From: Plumapathes pennacea
Lineage: Eukaryota > Cnidaria > Anthozoa > Antipatharia > Myriopathidae
Direction of reading: 5' to 3'
Length of the DNA: 64,000 nucleotides
Assembly (NCBI GenBank): GCA_964036295.1
Contig: OZ038463.1
Span: forward strand, 29,561,069-29,625,068
The notes under the pieces were generated by a model that saw nothing but the letters and a program-made list of their open reading frames with translations, had not been told where the DNA came from and made no database searches. Of the stretch, positions 1 to 13,100 are shown piece after piece. Each line of letters begins with the position of its first letter. Positions within the stretch are counted from its first letter, which is position 1. Made by a program: the position numbers and the translations under genes.

Positions 1-345
1 TGTTTTTGAACGAGCTGAAGAAATGTAAGTAATGATTGATTCAAATCTGGTGGCAAGGGCATTATGTTCAGATGACTTTTAAATAGTTGGTTTTGCATTT
101 GCCATGCTTTCGGGTTGGACTGAATAAGCTGGCAGTATTCTTATGCAGTCGGGAACAAAAGCAAAACATGATGGAAATCTGTTCATGGAAGCAAGCAAGG
201 GGTTTTGGTGTTTTATCGCAATATCAGTCTGTTGTGCAAAGTGTTTTCTTACAGCCTTTGTGATTGGCACTATATTAAATATACTGTATTTTGATGGTCA
301 TCAGCAAACTGACTCTAATGTGTGACTTTTTCTCTTGGTTTGTAG
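1..345 (+). other. PEPCK upstream intron sequence
   Basis: Sequence upstream of the first recognisable PEPCK exon; best read as intron. A GTAAGT at 25-30 could mark the end of a preceding exon, but the 24 bases before it do not resemble the expected PEPCK residues in the required phase, so no exon is called. Confidence 0.5.
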
Positions 346-734
346 GGCGCACAATGTATGTTCTTGCTTTCAGCATGGGACCAGTTGGATCCCCGGTTTC
401 AAAGATCGGAGTTCAATTAACAGATTCTGCATATGTGGTTGGGTCGATGCGCATCATGACCCGAATGGGTGCGAATGTCTTCAAAGTACTTGGTGACGGA
501 GATTTTGTGAAGTGTCTGCACACTGTGGGTGTCCCATTACCTGCTCCAGAAGGAAGCCACAACTGGCCGTGTGACCCAGAGAGGACAATCGTTTCCCATT
601 TCCCACATCGCAGGGAAATCATCTCGTTTGGCAGTGGTTATGGTGGAAACTCCTTGCTTGGCAAAAAGTGCTTTGCCCTGCGTATTGCCAGTTGTATTGG
701 CAGAGATGAGGGCTGGCTGGCTGAACATATGTTG
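346..734 (+). CDS. PEPCK: PEPCK exon (substrate-binding region)
   Basis: Acceptor TTTGTAG precedes 346 and donor GTATGT follows 734. The exon enters in phase 1 and leaves in phase 0. It encodes the SMGPVGSP and [10 protein letters not shown] segments and ends in WLAEHML, which joins directly to IMGVTNP of the next exon. Confidence 0.95.
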
Positions 735-3551
735 GTATGTTGGTCTGAGCTTCTTGAGTGTACAGTATTGACTAATCACTTACAGCATATTATGTAACGC
801 CTACCTTTTCATGTAGTGAGCTGGGACTCCCATCAGATTCTAGTAAATGTAACATTGTGTTGGAAGGTGTTGAGTCAGTGACTCACTAGTATGTACAATT
901 TTTGTCACTGTAAATTTTAATTGCAATATATTACTTCCAGCAAGGCAGAAAATTCCTAATATTTAGACTGTATACTTTATGTTCTACAGTGCACATGTGA
1001 TTTTGTGATTTGTTAAATATTACATTGTGCAGTTAAAGTTTCACAACATGACTAGTGTACTGTACACACAGTTGCTTCAAAATATCACTGCACTATTAAT
1101 AATCTACATAATAAATTTAGTGAAAATAGTAATTCTATATTATTTTTTTACACAGAACAACTGACTTTTGTGTATAACAAGTGAATACATATTCCTATAT
1201 TTTACACATATTCTACGGTTACCTGTGAAGTAATTTTGTTGCATTATTTTGTCTCTCTATAGATCATGGGTGTTACCAACCCAGCAGGTGAAAAGAAATA
1301 CTTTGCAGCTTCATTCCCAAGTGCCTGTGGAAAGACAAACCTTGCTATGATGGCCCCGACTCTTCCTGGGTGGAAAGTGGAGTGTGTTGGTGACGACATC
1401 GCTTGGATGTGGTGGGACGACAAGGGGCAATTAAGAGCTGTCAACCCTGAGAGTGGCTTCTTTGGTGTTGCACCTGGGACATCCATGAAAACCAACCCCA
1501 TTGCTATGGAGACTGTTCAAAAAGACAGCATCTTTACAAATGTCGCTGAGACAAGTGATGGAAGCTTTTGGTGGGAAGGTAAGAGCACAGACTTTTTTTA
1601 ACTGATCAACTTCAATTTTCTCTTTCAGTGTCTGACATGACATCTGTCGTACTGAAAAGAGAATCTGGCTTTTGATTTCTTGCTCCGATGAACTTTCAAT
1701 TTTTACTCCAAATACCCTCTTCCCTCCCTCCCCTTTAACCCTTTCACTCCAAGAGTGATCAAGTTCAAGGTTTTTGATATATCTTGCTCAGATGAAAGCT
1801 GATTAAACTATCATTATTCTCACTACAAGCACTTACAAGGTTGAGAGAATCTGCATTTTGAGTTACATGTCCTTTGTGTCAGTTGTGGTACGTCCCTGTG
1901 ATGTATTACACTGTAGATACTTGCAATTCCTTTAAAGTTTTTCTCATGCACTGCAGGAATGGAGATGCCAGCAGAAGGTGTAAAAATCAAAACCTGGTTG
2001 AATGAAGAAAACTGGAAGCCAGGCTCTTCCAAGGCAGCCCATCCCAACTCAAGATTCTGCACCCCAGCGGGACTGTGCCCCATTATGGACAAAGACTGGG
2101 AGAACCCTGAAGGGGTGCCAATCAGTGGTATACTGTTTGGTGGCCGACGCCCTGAAGGGGTGCCGCTCATCTACCAAGCATTCAACTGGCAACATAGTGT
2201 ATTCTTGGCATCTGCTATGTCATCCGAGGCAACAGCAGCAGCTGAATTTAAAGGAAAGACAATCATGCGAGATCCTTTTGCCATGAGACCATTCTTTGGT
2301 TATAACTTTGGCAGATACTTGGAACACTGGCTGAGCATGGATAAGAAACCCAAGGCTAAGATGCCTCCTGTCTTCCATGTTAACTGGTTCCGAGTGGATG
2401 AAAATGGAAAGTTCCTCTGGCCAGGTGGGTTTTTACTTTAGTACAGAGTGCTATCTTGAAAACAAGTTTTAACGGTTGGCTTGAGCAGCTTAAATAATAT
2501 TATTGTATAAAAAGTCTTATAAGATAAGATGGAAATGTGTGCAATCTGATTGGTTTACGCTGACAAATGCCACGCACATTATAACTCAACATAGCATGTG
2601 CTTATCAATTTGACTTCAGCTTGCATTAAACTGGATTGTTTTGTTGTTGTTTTTGCGAAGTTATTGTGTGCCTTATGTTATAAAAGGAATAGATCATTCT
2701 TCAGCCTGCCATGCTGAGCAACAGCTAGAAGTATTTGGGAATTTGAAAGAATGTGGGAAAAGTGTACAGAGAAGCATTATGTGGCATTGTGCTTCGATCT
2801 CCACACTTCTCTCATGTCCTTTTAAACTCCTGCTGACGCATGCTCCATTCTTTATTTGACCTTACTATATGCACAGCTGTATGAGATAATTAATGTACTA
2901 GATGTAATAAACATTTTTGTCACAATTCTTTGGTCTATAAGCCATACACTTTACAGTATATTAATTCCTTGATTTGCATGTCAATGTCACATGGATTACA
3001 GGATACAACCAAAGTGTTGTGAATTAGATGAAATATTGCTTAGGACTGCCGTAATGCTTGGTATAAATGAATTTATTCACCTACTGTAGATAGAAGCTGA
3101 GCTATTTTGGGGGGAGTTTATGAAACTTGGTTCTCAGCTCACAGTAAGATAGATTTCCATTTTTGTTAATGACAAGCTTGTTAGCCCATCTCCCAATTAA
3201 GGGTCTGGGCTGATAGGTGAGTTAATTCTGTATTTTATGTTAACATATTTTATATGGTTGACAGGATTTGGTGAGAACTGTCGTGTGCTGGACTGGGCTT
3301 TCCGTCGCTGTAATGGTGAAGACATTGCTGACGTGAGTCCCATTGGCTTTGTTCCCAAGAATGACTCGATCAACCTTGATGGTCTGGGAAAAATCAACAT
3401 GAAAGAGCTATTTAGGATCCCCAAGGATTACTGGCTTGAAGAATGCAAGTCACTTCGCACTTACTATGAAGAGCAGTTGGGAGATGACCTACCAGAAGCA
3501 ATTAGCAATGAATTAGATGCCTTAGTAAAGCGCCTGGAATCGGCAGAATAA
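346..3551 (+). CDS. PEPCK: Phosphoenolpyruvate carboxykinase (GTP), 3' four exons
   Basis: PEPCK converts oxaloacetate plus GTP to phosphoenolpyruvate, the committed step of gluconeogenesis. Coding exons seen: 346-734, 1263-1578, 1957-2424 and 3265-3551. All introns are GT-AG, with phases 0, 1 and 1 between them, giving 485 codons in one frame ending at TAA 3549-3551. The protein aligns end to end with animal PEPCK from GRTMYV-like sequence (about residue 137 of the ~622-residue enzyme) to the C-terminus. Seen motifs: [16 protein letters not shown], the nucleotide/PEP loop FPSACGKTN with its hyper-reactive Cys, [27 protein letters not shown] and the C-terminal PGFGEN. The N-terminal ~137 residues must lie upstream of the window. 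No break is present, so it looks functional. Whether it is the cytosolic or mitochondrial form cannot be told without the N-terminus. Confidence 0.96.
1263..1578 (+). CDS. PEPCK: PEPCK exon with PSACGKTN nucleotide loop
   Basis: Acceptor CTATAG precedes 1263 and donor GTAAGA follows 1578; exit is phase 1. It carries the P-loop FPSACGKTN, the metal/nucleotide motif VGDDIAWM and FGVAPGT. A tryptophan pair (MWWDDKG) follows the kinase-2 motif where vertebrates have MKFD. Confidence 0.96.
1735..1900. repeat. Partial piggyBac-type MITE in PEPCK intron
   Basis: Starts with TTAACCCTTTCACTCC, the terminus of a MITE family complete at 13806-14015. Internal similarity (AGTGATCAAGTT, ATCTTGCTCAGATGAAAGC) is clear but the far terminus is not found, so this is a truncated copy in the intron 1579-1956. 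Confidence 0.6.
1957..2424 (+). CDS. PEPCK: PEPCK exon (GTP/oxaloacetate lobe)
   Basis: Acceptor CTGCAG precedes 1957 and donor GTGGGT follows 2424; it enters and leaves in phase 1. It contains [33 protein letters not shown] and HVNWFR, all hallmarks of GTP-type PEPCK. Confidence 0.96.
3265..3551 (+). CDS. PEPCK: PEPCK terminal exon
   Basis: Acceptor TTGACAG precedes 3265. Frame continues as [10 protein letters not shown] to LESAE and a TAA stop at 3549-3551, matching the normal C-terminus of the family in length. Confidence 0.95.
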
Positions 3552-5694
3552 TGCTGTGAACTTTACTTTAAACATGAAGCTGTCTTTGAGGAACAGTCAT
3601 GGATTTACATACTGGTGTTATTATTATTTTTGATGCTTTCTCTGCAAGGCTGTTGTGTTTTCATAAACAATAATTCTAAATTAAGTACAGTATTTAAGGA
3701 AATACCAGACTGGCACAGAGTACAATATTGATTGAAACAAAGAGGGAACTGGCTACACTTACGTTGTGCTCAGCATATCACTCAAATGTGAAATAGCAGT
3801 AGTACAGTATTATAGGAGCAAGTCAAGCATCTGTAGAAATTTCTCCTTGTCTTGGGTGTTTTGCTATCCATTTACTAAGGAGTGCCTTGAATTGTGCTAC
3901 CTTTGCATTTTCCTACCAACAGTGAAGTACCATACTGTGTTAGATTATAATTGTTTTAGAATTATTCCAGATATCCACCACAATCAACAGAAAATGAAGC
4001 AGTTCCAATGTCATTATTAAACAATATGTATTGCCTTGTCACTTTTTAGATGACAGGAAAAAAAAAGCATAATATAAAATTGTACATTTTTAAACGTATA
4101 AGGCTATAATTATCTGTCTTGTGATGCCAAAGGAAACAGCTAGATTATTGGCTTGTGTCTCAGTGATGACAAGACTTGTTGACTCTGAATATTAGGCCTC
4201 TAATTTCCCAGTGACCAGGTGTATGTATCAATCATGACTTTTTTGTCAATGAATTGACATTCTGGATATTCTGCGGGTAATTTGGAGGGTATGAAAAGTT
4301 CATGGTAGCATTTATCCTCTTAAAGAATTTTATATTACACATAGCCAAAAAGGATTCAAAGATAAAAAAGCAAAACATTATAAAACAGTAATAAATAGTG
4401 GGGGGAATGCATTATTTTTCTTTAAAGAGCAAGGTAATGACATCTTTTTTATAAGTTGGTGTCCAGGTATAAGTAAGTTGCACTGTTTTCTGTAACCATT
4501 TTAAGTTAATAATTTTAGGCAGCAGAGATGGGTAGTCTCATGTGTATCAAAATAAGTGTATAAAGATTGCTTTATGTGCAAATGGTGAGAATAAAGTTGG
4601 TTTACCCAGATGTTTAGTGATTGGACTAAGCGCAGTGGTTTTTGGTGGTCAATATCAAGTTCTGATTTCCAGCAAACTTGTGTTGGGCCAGGGCATTTTG
4701 CCTAATCACCAGAATCCCCACCCCCTGCAGTGAAAATAGACTCTATATTGCATGCTGTTTTATTATAAACACATTAAAGGCTTTCAATCAGGAACCACTA
4801 ACAGATTTGTCTAGAAAAACAATATTACATGAAACCATACATGCCCGATAGCTATGTACATGTACATGTAGTAGAACTTACTATTGTTACAAAAAGCAAT
4901 ATTAAATTATAATAAATAGATTTCTAACCATTACCATGATCAAGGGTAATGTCTCCTTATCTATTCTTGGGAACTAATAGGATTAGCATGACTTGGAAAT
5001 GTTGGGTAATGATTTGTTTCTCAGAAAATGGTCAGGCAAACTTGTAGAGAAAGTGGCAGACATTCAAGCTGATCAGACTAGCAATAGTTCTCCTAGAACG
5101 TTACCCTACATATTTGTTTAGGGCAGCCTGGGGGAATTGAAGCTTTAACCAGATTACTTTGTAAATTCCCCTATCCTGGTCCAAAATGTGTGTTAGGAGT
5201 GTATGCTGAGAATCAACAAGTTTGAATAAGAGATTTCAGTGCCACCACAGAAATACACTCTTTGACATCACCTCTGTTGGCCAGTGGTCACTGAAACTAC
5301 CAACCAGCCAGATGTAAAATATGAATAAATTGCCTTCATCTCTAAACTTTTTGTGCAACATGTCAACTACTGCATTGCAAAAGTTGAATGTAGGATTGTA
5401 AAACATTTTCTGCTGTGCTGAGATCACCATCATTAAACTACTATATTCCAACTATAGTACAACCGTGTTACAGTACGTTTTGAAAAGAGTAGTGGGATCA
5501 CTCCTGGAGTTAAAAGGGATCAAATTCTTTTGTTAGTAGATTCAACTTTCTATCTTTGGAAATAAAAGATACATTAAACTGTACCTATGTCACTTGCACC
5601 AAAGGAAGCAAAACAGTCTCCCACAATTTTTTGTAACAATTCAAACTTTCTTTCTCAAAATACAAAATCTAATAAATGATAAAACATGATTGTA
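3552..5694. other. PEPCK 3' UTR and intergenic DNA
   Basis: No supported coding sequence. AATAAA hexamers on the plus strand at 4390-4395 and 4590-4595 are candidate poly(A) signals for PEPCK. The rest is AT-rich intergenic DNA between the convergent PEPCK and phosphatase genes. Confidence 0.4.
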
Positions 5695-5957
5695 TACCTG
5701 CCAACATTTTTCGATTGCAAGGTGTGAGGTTTTTTCAGAATTGCGGAGTTGGGGGAGGGGGATGGTTCGAGGGGGGGTCTGGGAAAATTTTGAAATCTAG
5801 TCTCCCTGAAATGGCATTTCCTTCATTTTTGTGGTAGTTTTTAGCCAAATTTAAGCGGTATAAATTGCTTTTTTTGTAGTAGCCAGCCAGGCACGAGAAA
5901 TTGGTCCGCAGGTGTGAGATCGAAGTTTTGACCTGCAGGTGTGAGAGTTGGCAGGTA
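5695..5957. mobile_element. Short inverted-repeat MITE (TACCTGCCAAC ends)
   Basis: Begins TACCTGCCAAC at 5695 and ends with its exact reverse complement GTTGGCAGGTA at 5957. The outermost TA on each side could be the target duplication of a Tc1/mariner-type MITE. The interior is G-rich with no open frame of note. Confidence 0.65.
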
Positions 5958-6490
5958 TTACGATTGCAGTTGTCTAATTTCATTAGTAATACACTAATCT
6001 TGAAGTGTCAAAGAACAAATAACAATAAACTTATTATTAAAAAAGTACTACGTACTGTAAGAGTAAAACTTTGCCAAAGTGACACATAAAATCTTGCAGT
6101 AGTCAAATGATTTAAAGCACCAAGAATATCTTGGGCTGAAAATTAACACAAATGTTGTTCAGACAACATATTTCTGCCTTGTCCAATGACAAAACAACAA
6201 CAACAACAACAACAATGAAAAAGACACTAGAAAACTTTAAAATGGTAAATCGTGCAGGAAATGTGACCATCATGAATATTAATAATATTTTTTGGGTTCA
6301 TTCAAGACCAAACTATATTAATATATCAACAATGTATGTTCTTCGGCTTGATTATGAACACTTTAAAAAGCCAAAACAGTTTCTGACCAACTGCAGACCA
6401 AGAATAAAGTATGAAGTTACCACAATGTTGCACCATAAATTGTGTCCATGACAGGAAAAAAAAGAATTACCAGAAAAACAAGATTTACTA

Positions 6491-6787
6491 TGGGCGCGTT
6501 CTTTTGGGACTATTCCATCTATTCCTATTCCGGCCAGAAGAGACAATAATCATGCCATTTTGGGACCTATTCTGATTCCGGAATGAATGGATTAGAACTC
6601 CATTCATTCTGCTCCCGATAGCAGAATAGACAGAATAGCAGTTTACTTGGAAAGGACAGAATCCACGTCAGCTATTCTGTTTTCGGAATTGTGCAAAGTC
6701 TGTTCCTTCGGGAACTGGTATTCTGTGTATTCTGTTATTCCTATTCCACAACAGGAATAGATGGAATAGTCCCAAAAGAATGCACCA
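6491..6787. mobile_element. MITE with TTTTGGGACTATTCC inverted ends
   Basis: Left end TGGGCGCGTTCTTTTGGGAC is mirrored by the right end (reverse complement TGGTGCATTCTTTTGGGAC). Both continue into ACTATTCC and CTATTCC sub-repeats. About 297 bp, non-coding, just downstream of the phosphatase stop codon; possibly part of its 3' UTR. Confidence 0.65.
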
Positions 6788-6959
6788 TATACATCTTAAT
6801 GCTTCCATGGCTGTGTGATCAAAAATATTGTACCCACCAAATGAATGCTCTTCCAGTTTATACATCCTTGCTGTGTAAGTCATTAAGTAAGGAAATGGAA
6901 ACTTTTACATACAGCTTTTTCATGCCAGGGCATTGGATGATTTTTTTTTTCTTTTTTTT

Positions 6960-7155
6960 TCAGCTGAAGTACTGGTAGGCCAGATATGCAACAGAGCACA
7001 CTGCCACAGCAATAGCAACATTCTTCAGAGTGAGTGTAGACTTCCATGCCTTGGATTCCTCTTCACGTTTAATTCTCTTCTTTATGTTATCCACCAGTTC
7101 AGATGTCTTCCTTTTCCTATCCTCCCGCCGACGCCTCCTCAATGCAGCTTCCTCC
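6960..7155 (-). CDS. PTPN1: PTPN1/2-like C-terminal anchor exon
   Basis: Acceptor CTATAG, stop TGA at 6960-6962. Basic helix [19 protein letters not shown] resembles the TC-PTP tail (RKRxREDRK). It is followed by a ~19-residue hydrophobic tail anchor ending AYLAYQYFS, consistent with ER insertion as in PTP1B. Confidence 0.9.
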
Positions 7156-10100
7156 CTATAGGCAAACAAACTTGACAAAATCAGGTTATATCACAATAAT
7201 TAAAGAAACAAACAAACAAAAAAACAGACTGCATTAGGAACACCCAACCACTGGAAATCCATAGACATTCACAAATTGTATATACAAACTCACTAATTGA
7301 ATTATTGGATTAGCTGAATATTGCATGAATGTTCTCAAAAAAAAAGGTAGCTTCTCCTAGAGTTGTGATCTTTCCAAAATTATGCCAATACTCACGTCTC
7401 TTTAACGTTTTCAAGTGATTCATCTGGTTGATGAACTGGGTTTTCTTCGGTAACATCAGCTGTGGCTGACAACTAATGAGAAAAAGACACATTTGTCAAT
7501 ACTTTGTATGGCATTCTCAGTAGTGGCCATGTTGTTATGGAAAAATACAGTAACAATGAAACTTCTTGCCATTAAAATAGGTCACACTAATATTGACCCA
7601 TGCATTGCTTTAACAATCTTATTTCAAAAAATCATGATAACTGACTAACACTACTGAACAATGCTGTGCATTACCCACTTACCGGTATCTCTGCTTTGCC
7701 TTCGTCTACACCTTCACCCTGGGTCAGTTTTCCCCCTACACTTGTGCTTAATACATCAGGCCTGTCATCCTCTTCCACCCCTGTGTTGTCTCCAGTGGGC
7801 TCTCCCTTATCAAACATTTGAGTTGAAGCCTCCAGTTGGTCACTATTAGACAGCATCTGCTCAGCTCTGCCTTCAACACTAGTGACATTGGTCTGTGTAC
7901 ACATGTCTACTGCTGCATCTAGAGCAGAGCTGTTGCTGTCAATCGCTCTCTGTGATTTCTCGTCTTTCCATGTTGGCTCTGCTGCAGCAGGTGCTGCTAC
8001 TGATTCAGTAACAACATCCTCTTTGTCTTCAAAATTTTCAGCAGCCTCCTTGGTTGAAAGTTCATGGGTGTCAACCTCATCTTCAGACTCTGTTCCAGAT
8101 AAGGATGCTGATAAATCGAGAATCTCATCTGATACATCACTGTCACCGTCTTCCGATGAAAATGAATCAACAAATACTACAGAGAAATGAAAGCAGAAAA
8201 TTAGTAAATTATGGGAATGCAAAGTTCCTGGAATTTCATTGACAGAGGCAGACTGAAAAGGTTGATTCAATTATGAAGCAGAAAGTCCCACTAACTCTGC
8301 TAGTGCTATAGTGATAGTGCTAGGCATTTGAAAACATATGGACTCACAAGTCCAATAACTACAGTAATGTTAAAATAAAATGTGAAAAAAATACAAAAAG
8401 TGTAACCTCATAATACTGTAGCTCAGGACTCTCAATATTGATATTCTCCTATTTCTTTTTGTTCTCATTCTTCCTGTTCTCATTCTCCTCATTAAAGTTG
8501 TAACAGTAGGAGACAATGCTGCTGTACCTTTCCCCTCCTCCGGTTTTCTTGGGGGTGGCGTGGGTGGAAGATCTTCATCTTGTTCCTCCAGTGGAGCACC
8601 ACCTGCAAGAAATGATCTTTGATTGTAAATATGATCAAGTTTTGACAACAACTGCAATGTAATGGATCATCAGGAATTTCGCACACTATGTACTGGTGAA
8701 CATTATTCTGGCATCAGCAAAGGTGTTACTGAAATTCAACTGTCAATAAAAATAATGCTGGAAATCAGGCATTAACAGTGCCCCTTTCAGTCCCAAAATC
8801 TTTTAGGCCTTACTTCTCTTAATGAGTAAAATGTATGAGTAATGCAAGGAGTACTGATATTCTGATCAGCTTGCATAGGCAAGAGATCACCAGTCATCGT
8901 CCTCATGCAGATATGTCACATATTTTGTGGGCTTGTATGGACCTACTGTTTGTATAGGTAATTGCATGATTTCGAGTGCAATTTGGAATAAATTAGCACA
9001 AGTAAATTTTCAAAGACCACAAAATCGCATGAGCGCCGCGAGTGCAATTTGTGGTCTTTGAGACCTTTACAAGTTAGTGCTCATTTATTCCAAAATTGCA
9101 TGAGATATCATGTGATTACTTGTTAATAACTAAGTTGTTAACAAGTCTTGTTAAATACAATAATTTTCAACGAGCAACATTGTGAATGCGAAGCAATGAA
9201 CGAGTTATTGTGAGGGGTGGGAAATTGCTCGCTTGCTCATTCCATGGGTGTAAACTTCCAGCGGAAGCGGGTTCCGCTGACCAGTGCACAACACTGGCGC
9301 AGGTCTTGCAAACAAAATGGCAGCCAGTTTGCAACCGAGAATACTCGACGTTCGAAACAAAGGTTGAGAGTCGCAAAAGCGATGAACTGATCTTTCACAT
9401 TTGGAGTCCTTTGATTCTCAAGGCACATGTTCTTGAAAATTAAGATCGAACTGTGGACTTCACCTGGATTTTACAGTTCGTTTGATCGAAAGCTTTTTAA
9501 CACCTTTGAACCGTAGCATTGGCTAAAATCACAGTACTTGTATGGCTTCAATGCTATGTTTTCCAATGCTATATACAGGGGATAGATCTATAGGGTTTCT
9601 CATTCACGAGCTGGCTCACAGGAGCCTTTGATTTCAATTTTGTTACAATTCACAAGTGTCCCAAGAACTTCACATTCTCAAACAGAATCGGAATCTTCCT
9701 GAGGAATGAAAACACTTTCTGTTTTGTTTGGCTTTGCAGCAATTGTGTGCCAGCTATCGGCAATTTTCAACTTCAAATTTCTGCACTGTTAATTTCACAT
9801 TTCTGCACTGTTTGGGATAAACTGATGTGCACTCAGCCAATTAGAATGCAGAAATTATTGTACGCATGTTATTAATACTCTTATAGTAATACTAACAGAC
9901 ACAAGTTTTGGAATTGCTTGAGTTTTTCATACCTGTTTTGTCCATGTAGTCAGAAACAGCTTTCTGATAGAGCTCTGGCATCAATACATTAACACCCTCT
10001 AGTATGGCTAGGTATGTGAACCGCAGCTGGTCTCCCGTCTGAATCAGCCCCACCCTGTACTGACGCATCTCTAGCAGCATGCCTTTCACATCCACTTTAT

Positions 10101-13100
10101 CCACATCTTGGACTCGATCGATCTGGCAGAAATTCAATTCACTTTTGTTAGTTACAAGGCTATTCCGTAAAATGTGTATGACCTGAAAGGCCAATACTAC
10201 TGTATAACTAAAGTAGTGGTTGTGCATGTATGCTGAGGGATGTTTGGGTGGACCACTGGACAGGACACTCTGGTAGGAATGTTGAGATAATCATCACTTA
10301 GTCATGATAATTTTTTATATAATTATTTATAATGATTTTTTTTCTTGAAGCACATGAATGCAGCTTCAAAATGGCCCAGTACCAGTGGTATTGGAATAAT
10401 AATTATACCTAAAGCATGCAGCATATTAACATTATCCTCGTTAATATTTACCTCAGCTAAAACTGAATCCACCATGGCAAAGGTTCCAGATCGACCAATT
10501 CCAGCACTTTCACAATGGAAAAAGAACATATTTAATCATCTGTACAGTATGTGTAATTCCATATTTATTTCTTCCCAAGGAACCCTTTCAAACCAAGAAA
10601 TGCATTGTGCATTACATTTATTTGATAAATACAAAATAACATACTGTATCATTTTATGCATCTATAGTTATGTACAACCATGTACCAAGTGTAAGAAACA
10701 ATATTGAAAACTGAACTGAAATTTGACCTCCTACAACCAACATCTTTGGACCAGTATTAGGAGTGCTAATTTAGTTTTAGATTTTACCAAACTTTATTTG
10801 GACTTGGCCAAATACAGTACAACACGAACGGGACTGAGTCCCATGTGAGGTCTTGCCCTTGTCATTAGCACTGAGGGTGGTCATTGTCAGAGATTTTGTT
10901 GTGTTCTAAGTGGTCCTTTCCTAGTGGTTCTTTTTATCTGGAGACAATACATTTAAGTGGTCATCGGATGATGCACATGTAGGTATGTTTTAACATGTAG
11001 TCATACCTGCAGTGAACAACTGGAGGTCCAGCTTCTGTTGACAAGCATCCAGCTGTGCGCACCTCAAACAAGAATGCTAAGAAGGTGGATGGTGAAGACG
11101 GCACTCCAAAGTCTGGCCATGTCAGGTAATGGAAGTGATAAATTGGTCGCTTCTCGCCAGTCTGTCAAAAACAAACCATGTACACCACCTATTCTTTACC
11201 CAGTCTCTCAATAACAAACCAGGAGCCAATTCAATAAGAGTTTATAAGTGTATTTACAAGTTGGACCATTACTCAAGCCCCACTAAATGGACTTTAATCT
11301 GACAAAAGTCCGTAAAATGTTACAGAGAATTTCTCATATGGAAAACTGCAAAGCACTTGGACATGGCATTGGATTAAACTTACATTTTAATGTGTGAGAA
11401 AAATTGGTCCAACTTGTAAAATACACTAATTGTAAATGTTTTATTAAATTAGCTCCAGCTGCAGTACCCTAACTCAGTTCCTCAGTAATGGCACAGACTT
11501 GCAGACTGGTATATCCTGGGCCCCAATCTACAGTTTACTGCAAACCCTGATTTGTTCCATTTTCAGACAAGAAATGTAATCAAACTCACAACAGTTTCAG
11601 TGACAGTTACCATTAGTAACATTGCAATATTCTTATCACATTCTTATAAATTATATACTAAGTTTCTCTTTCTAATTCATTTTGTTACAAGAAAAATGCC
11701 ATTACTACTGTACTTGTTTCAAGTTTACAAACAAACAAAAACCCAGTTTTTAGAACAGAAAATTAATAAAATTTAATTAGTACAACAAATCCATTATTAT
11801 GATGATGATGATTAATGTGTACCAAGCCTCCATGCAACTGTCATGCCTCCTACACCAGACTCTCCAGCATACACATCTGGCGGCCGGGAGAGCTGGAGCC
11901 TAATGAAAACATTCTCCCACATGGGAAATGTTGAAAAGTTGGCAAGTATTAAAGGCTGATTTTACACGGTGTGATTTTAGCTCATGATTCTTGTATGCAA
12001 TTTTCAACATGAATCACATCACTACCATAAATTTTATCCTGCAATTTGGTTACGCCTGTAGATTATGACACAAAAAAGTCGTATGATCATGGTAAGATGT
12101 TATAACATGTTTTTTGGTGTCACATGCAACAATCGTAAGCAAAAATCACACTGTGTAAATTGGTCTTTAGAGCACACCATGGCTGAGAGGTTCTTTTAGT
12201 GTTTGATTGAATACTTACAGCACGATTTTCAAGCTCCAAGGATCTAATGGTGAAAAATTCATTCCTCTGCTCACTTAGGTATGTGACTCTAAAGTTTTCA
12301 AACTCCATGGAGTCAACATGGTTCTGAACCACTCCACATGGCCAGTACTGATAACACTTGATCTAAACAAGTCAAACACAAAACAGGAAATCATTATAAT
12401 TATCCCATCTGAAACTATCAGCTCTGTATACCCATGTCTACTGTATGTAGTATTTACCCAGTGTCCCTAATTATGGCAAAATGGTCTGAAACCAACCATA
12501 GGATGGCAAAACAGACCATCATCACATCAACAACCAGATACATAAATACCATCATCCAATGAAACCTCTGCACTTGATTCTGAAGATGACTTCCACTCAG
12601 GGAGTCAAAACGTCCATCAACAACAACAGTCTTCCTGGAGACTACTCTAGCCTGGACAATCACAACCAATGTACTGTCTCTATTTATACTCAAATACTAC
12701 GCTCCTAGTGAAAGCTCAACAATCAGACTTACAGGAAATATGGTTCAGAGCCTTATGATAGACTTAGTCCACAATTCTAGACCTTTTGGTCACCACATCA
12801 AACTTTGGTACAAGCACAAAAATTGTACAGTGGAAGCTCTTGTAGGCAACCACCTCAGGAATTTGAAAAAGTGGTCAAAACTAGAGCTGGTTGCTTACGA
12901 GAATGGGCTCTTGTAAGTGACCACACGCTAAAACAATAGAGGCTGGTCGCTCACAAGAGTTTATTTATTTATCTATTTATTTATCTATTCATTTATATAT
13001 TACGGTTCGCCATACGGCTTTTAGCATAAAGCCGCTTGGATGCTACACCCAAAACTCCCATCAACTTTTAATTCGAGATCTTATCAAATGAACCATTAGC

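Noticed and set aside
1-24. Possible end of the preceding PEPCK exon before GTAAGT at 25
   Set aside because: In the phase required by the exon at 346 the residues (FLNELKK) do not match the conserved PEPCK segment before GRTMYV.
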